Source: an uncultured Eubacteriales bacterium (GTDB taxonomy: Bacteria > Bacillota > Clostridia > Oscillospirales > Oscillospiraceae). Taken from it: a stretch of DNA of 64,000 bases. Made by a program: the position numbers and the translations under genes. Under the pieces are notes generated by a model. It ran no database searches. It worked only from the letters and a program-made list of their open reading frames with translations, and had not been told where the DNA came from. Numbering within the stretch: the stretch's first letter is position 1; each line of letters opens with the position of its first letter. Below, piece by piece: positions 61,783 through 64,000 of the stretch. The stretch lies in the NCBI GenBank assembly GCA_900545585.1, contig UQZR01000010.1, forward strand, positions 20,271 to 84,270. The letters are read 5' to 3'.

Positions 61783-62129
61783 TCCACATCCCACTGGATG
61801 GGCTCCATACCCATAGCACGGATGGCGGCAATGACGTGGTCATCATACTCGCCGTAGGGGCAGCGGATCAGCGTGGGCGTCACACCAGTGACGGCGCTGA
61901 TACGCTCATTGCTGGCGGTGATGTCCGCTGTGATCTGCTCTGCCGACAGGCTGTTGTAGTGGTCGTGGTGGTTGGAGTGACTCATCACCTCGTGCCCTGC
62001 ATCGTGCAGCGCCTTCACCGACTCAGGGTACTTTTCCGCCCAGTCGCCCACCACGAAGAATGTGGTTTTGACATGGTACTTCTCCAGAATGTTGATGAGG
62101 GTCTGGGTATCCTCGTTGCCCCACGGTGA
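61783..62129 (-). pseudogene. Polysaccharide deacetylase, middle fragment (split gene)
   Basis: Read on the minus strand, this encodes WGNEDTQTLINILEKYHVKT, then FFVVGDW, the metal-site HSNHHDHYNSLS and the RCPYGEYDD motif, to IQWDV. This is the NodB-type catalytic domain of PdaB-like deacetylases. Beyond 61,783 the frame continues only 7 codons into element sequence. The C-terminal end is at 16,949-17,195. The N-terminal part before WGNED, including the first catalytic Asp motif and any signal or membrane anchor, is missing too, so the gene was interrupted a second time near 62,130. Confidence 0.88.
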
Positions 62130-62134
62130 TGCAA

Positions 62135-62167
62135 AAGTGCGGCAGTTCACGGAGAATTGTCGCACTT
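62135..62167. repeat. Hairpin at the second deacetylase break
   Basis: AAGTGCGGCAGTTC pairs with GAATTGTCGCACTT (two wobble positions) around ACGGA, right where deacetylase similarity stops. It may be the end structure of another insertion. Confidence 0.5.
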
Positions 62168-62330
62168 CTTTATTGTGCTTTTATGATAGCATAAATGTGT
62201 CCTATCTGCAACAAAACTTGGTTCAAAAGGTGAAAACTTTTTTGATAGCTGGTTATGGCAAAAAACGTTGTAGGACAAGCAATCGCCGATATTTGTTTTG
62301 TGATTTTAGTCGGGAAACCAGAATGGATGT

Positions 62331-62548
62331 TTACCACATTTCTGCCAGCAGGAAATCCTGAAGATGCACGATCTTAATGCCGTTTCCAATCCCCGCATCC
62401 ATGTCATTCAGGGTGACAACGTATTTGGGGTAGCGGTGATATTTTCGGGAATGTCCATCTCCGTGTACCGTTTGCAGATGATATGATCCGCAGGCACACC
62501 CCGCCGCAAAAGCTCCTCCTCTTTTTTGCATTTTAATATAGAGCGCAT
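62331..62548 (-). pseudogene. Small gene after the truncated serine recombinase, frameshifted
   Basis: An ATG at 62548 behind GGAGAGG, 4 bases after the recombinase stop, opens a frame (MRSILKCKKEEELLRRG onward) that ends near 62,408. The sensible continuation lies in another frame (RYPKYVVTLNDMDAGIGN onward to a stop at 62,331). The joined product would be about 71 residues. Function unknown. The stretch 62,168-62,330 is AT-rich and holds nothing I recognise. Confidence 0.45.
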
Positions 62549-62552
62549 ATCG

Positions 62553-63926
62553 TTACCTCTCCAGCAGTGCTCGATAGGATTCCGGGAGCAGATAGTCGAT
62601 CTCCATGCGGTTTCCCTCGTAGACGCGAATTTCCCGGATGGCGGCGGCGACTGTGGGGCGATCCAGCTCCGCCAGCTGCCCCGACGCCAGCAGTTCCTTT
62701 ACCCACGGCAGACATAGCGGATCGTCCTGCGCTGTGCCGCGCAGCTTGTCCAGCTGGGCTTGCAGCGCCTGCTCCTGTGCGTCATAATCGGCGCGGTAGC
62801 GGAGGAAGTCCTCCTTGGAGATCAGCGCGTCCTGATAGTCCTCGTAGGCGCTCTGGCGGCGGCGCTGAATGCGCTGTAAGGCCGCCTCCAGCTTTTGCGG
62901 CGGGTCGCCATTTGAGGAGAGGCGCTGCGCCGCGCCCTGCTGTGCCAACTGACGGAGGTTTTCCACGGCGGCCATGAGCCGGTTCAAATCATCCAGAACC
63001 ACCTTCGCCACCACATCGTGGGCGATATAGTGCTTGCTGCACACGGATGCGCCGTAGCGCTTATACGAGCCGCAGGTGTAGAAGGTTTTGCCGCCCCAGG
63101 TGGTCTTGACCATGGCTCGTCCACAGTCGCCGCACTTGAGAAAGCCCGCAAAGGGACTGACATTCTGTTGAAAATCCGGCGTGCGGGCGTTGGCGTTCAA
63201 CAGAGCTTGTACCCGCTGCCACTGATCTTTTTCGATGATCGGCTGGTGTGTGTCGGATACCACCGTCCACTGGGAGCGATCCTTCCGCTTGGCTTTTCCG
63301 TGCATCTGCAGGCGGTCGTCCCGTCCCTGTTCCATATTCCCAATGTACATCTCGTTTTGCAAAATGCGGTGGATAGTGGCATACGTCCAGTAGGTGGTAG
63401 ACTCCAATCGGTGGTTGTTGCGGTATTTTTCACCGGTGAGCCGCTTGTACTCACTGGGGCAGGGAATACCCTCCTCGTTCAGCTGCTTGGCAATGCGGAT
63501 CTTTCCCATTCCGTTTTCAAACAGGGTAAAGATGCGCCGCACCACCTCCGCCGCAGGCGGATCGATAACAAGACGGTTATGATTCTGCGGATCTTTACAG
63601 TACCCGTAGCTGGCAAAGGCCCCGATAAACTCGCCCCGCTGCTGCTTGGCGTGGAGGGAGCTTTTGACCTTTCGGGAGATGTCGCGTGCATACTGGGTGT
63701 TAAACAGATTCTTCAGCGGCATCATCATGTCGTAGGCGCCGCGGACACTGTCGATGTTGTCCGTGACGGCGATAAACCGCACACCGTGCTCCGGCAGCCA
63801 GCGTTCCAGATAGCGGCCTGTTTCGATGTAGTCACGCCCAAAGCGGGACAGATCCTTTACCAGCACACAGCGGATGCGCCCGCTCTCTATGTCCCGCAGC
63901 ATCCGCTGAAAGGCGGGGCGCTGGAA
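62553..63926 (-). pseudogene. Large serine recombinase lacking its N-terminus
   Basis: About 457 residues match a serine recombinase from FQRPAFQRMLRD through LVKDLSRFGRDY (Arg-rich catalytic segment), the Recombinase domain (SYGYCKDPQNH onward), a zinc ribbon (CGDCGRAMV) and a coiled coil. The first ~45 residues, which would carry the catalytic Ser, are replaced by unrelated sequence that stays open to the window edge. The junction is near 63,926-63,935. Either another insertion split the gene or it recombined there. It is a different lineage from the recombinase at 54,882. Confidence 0.82.
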
Positions 63927-64000
63927 AGCTGACGTTAGATAACGATACTTTTGAAAACACTGGAAAATCAAGGTTTTTCGAGCGACGGACAAGCAGGGTA

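Noticed and set aside
1..64000. CRISPR arrays, rRNA genes, conjugation genes
   Set aside because: No regularly spaced direct repeats, rRNA segments, relaxase or type IV secretion genes were seen.

Overview
The window looks like chromosomal DNA of a Gram-positive gut-type Clostridia, probably Oscillospiraceae (Flavonifractor or Pseudoflavonifractor-like). The clues are high GC, AGGAGG ribosome sites, a clostridial-style type IV pilus operon and a PdaB-type polysaccharide deacetylase. This placement is inferred from gene content only.

Bases 1-16.9 kb look like host backbone. A minus-strand type IV pilus operon (pilB-pilT-pilC-pilA-pilD-pilM-pilN-pilO) ends in a very large pilin-like protein with GLUG-type repeats that runs off the left edge. 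It is followed by a plus-strand amino-sugar operon (nagB, ROK-type kinase, nagA, DUF4430 lipoprotein) and a convergent GntR/UTRA regulator.

The main feature is a 44.6-kb element at about 17,196-61,782. A polysaccharide deacetylase gene is split in two. Its C-terminal half lies at 16,949-17,195 and its middle part at 61,783-62,129, and the two halves join in frame through a shared GGA. Inside each break are 102-bp imperfect terminal inverted repeats (17,209-17,310 and 61,667-61,768). Next to the left repeat are a promoter, a leader with two terminator-like hairpins, and two adjacent ~490-aa tyrosine recombinases. The first has lost key catalytic residues. A CoiA-like protein and an unrecognised convergent gene follow.

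The cargo from 23.2 to 51.4 kb is an aldarate (glucarate/galactarate) catabolic island: two glucarate dehydratases, galactarate dehydratase, a DHDPS-family aldolase, tartronate semialdehyde reductase, glycerate 2-kinase, a LarA-family protein, a peptide-type ABC transporter, two amidases, a C45 acyltransferase/hydrolase, an AEC transporter, and PrpR_N-type and LysR regulators. The inferred route is aldarate to 5-keto-4-deoxyglucarate, then pyruvate plus tartronate semialdehyde, then glycerate and 2-phosphoglycerate. The amidases and transporter suggest that an amide-linked precursor is imported and hydrolysed. Several redox genes in the cluster are decaying.

The last part of the element (51.5-61.7 kb) is a mosaic: a tRNA-Leu 3' scar, a frameshifted IS1182-type transposase, a truncated IS256-type transposase, a serine-recombinase module carrying a GHKL ATPase fused to a RecB-like nuclease (a defence candidate), a 3-methyladenine glycosylase, an AbiEi antitoxin whose AbiEii toxin is mostly deleted, and a Fic protein. 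Beyond 62.13 kb the deacetylase is interrupted again, next to a second serine recombinase that lacks its N-terminus.
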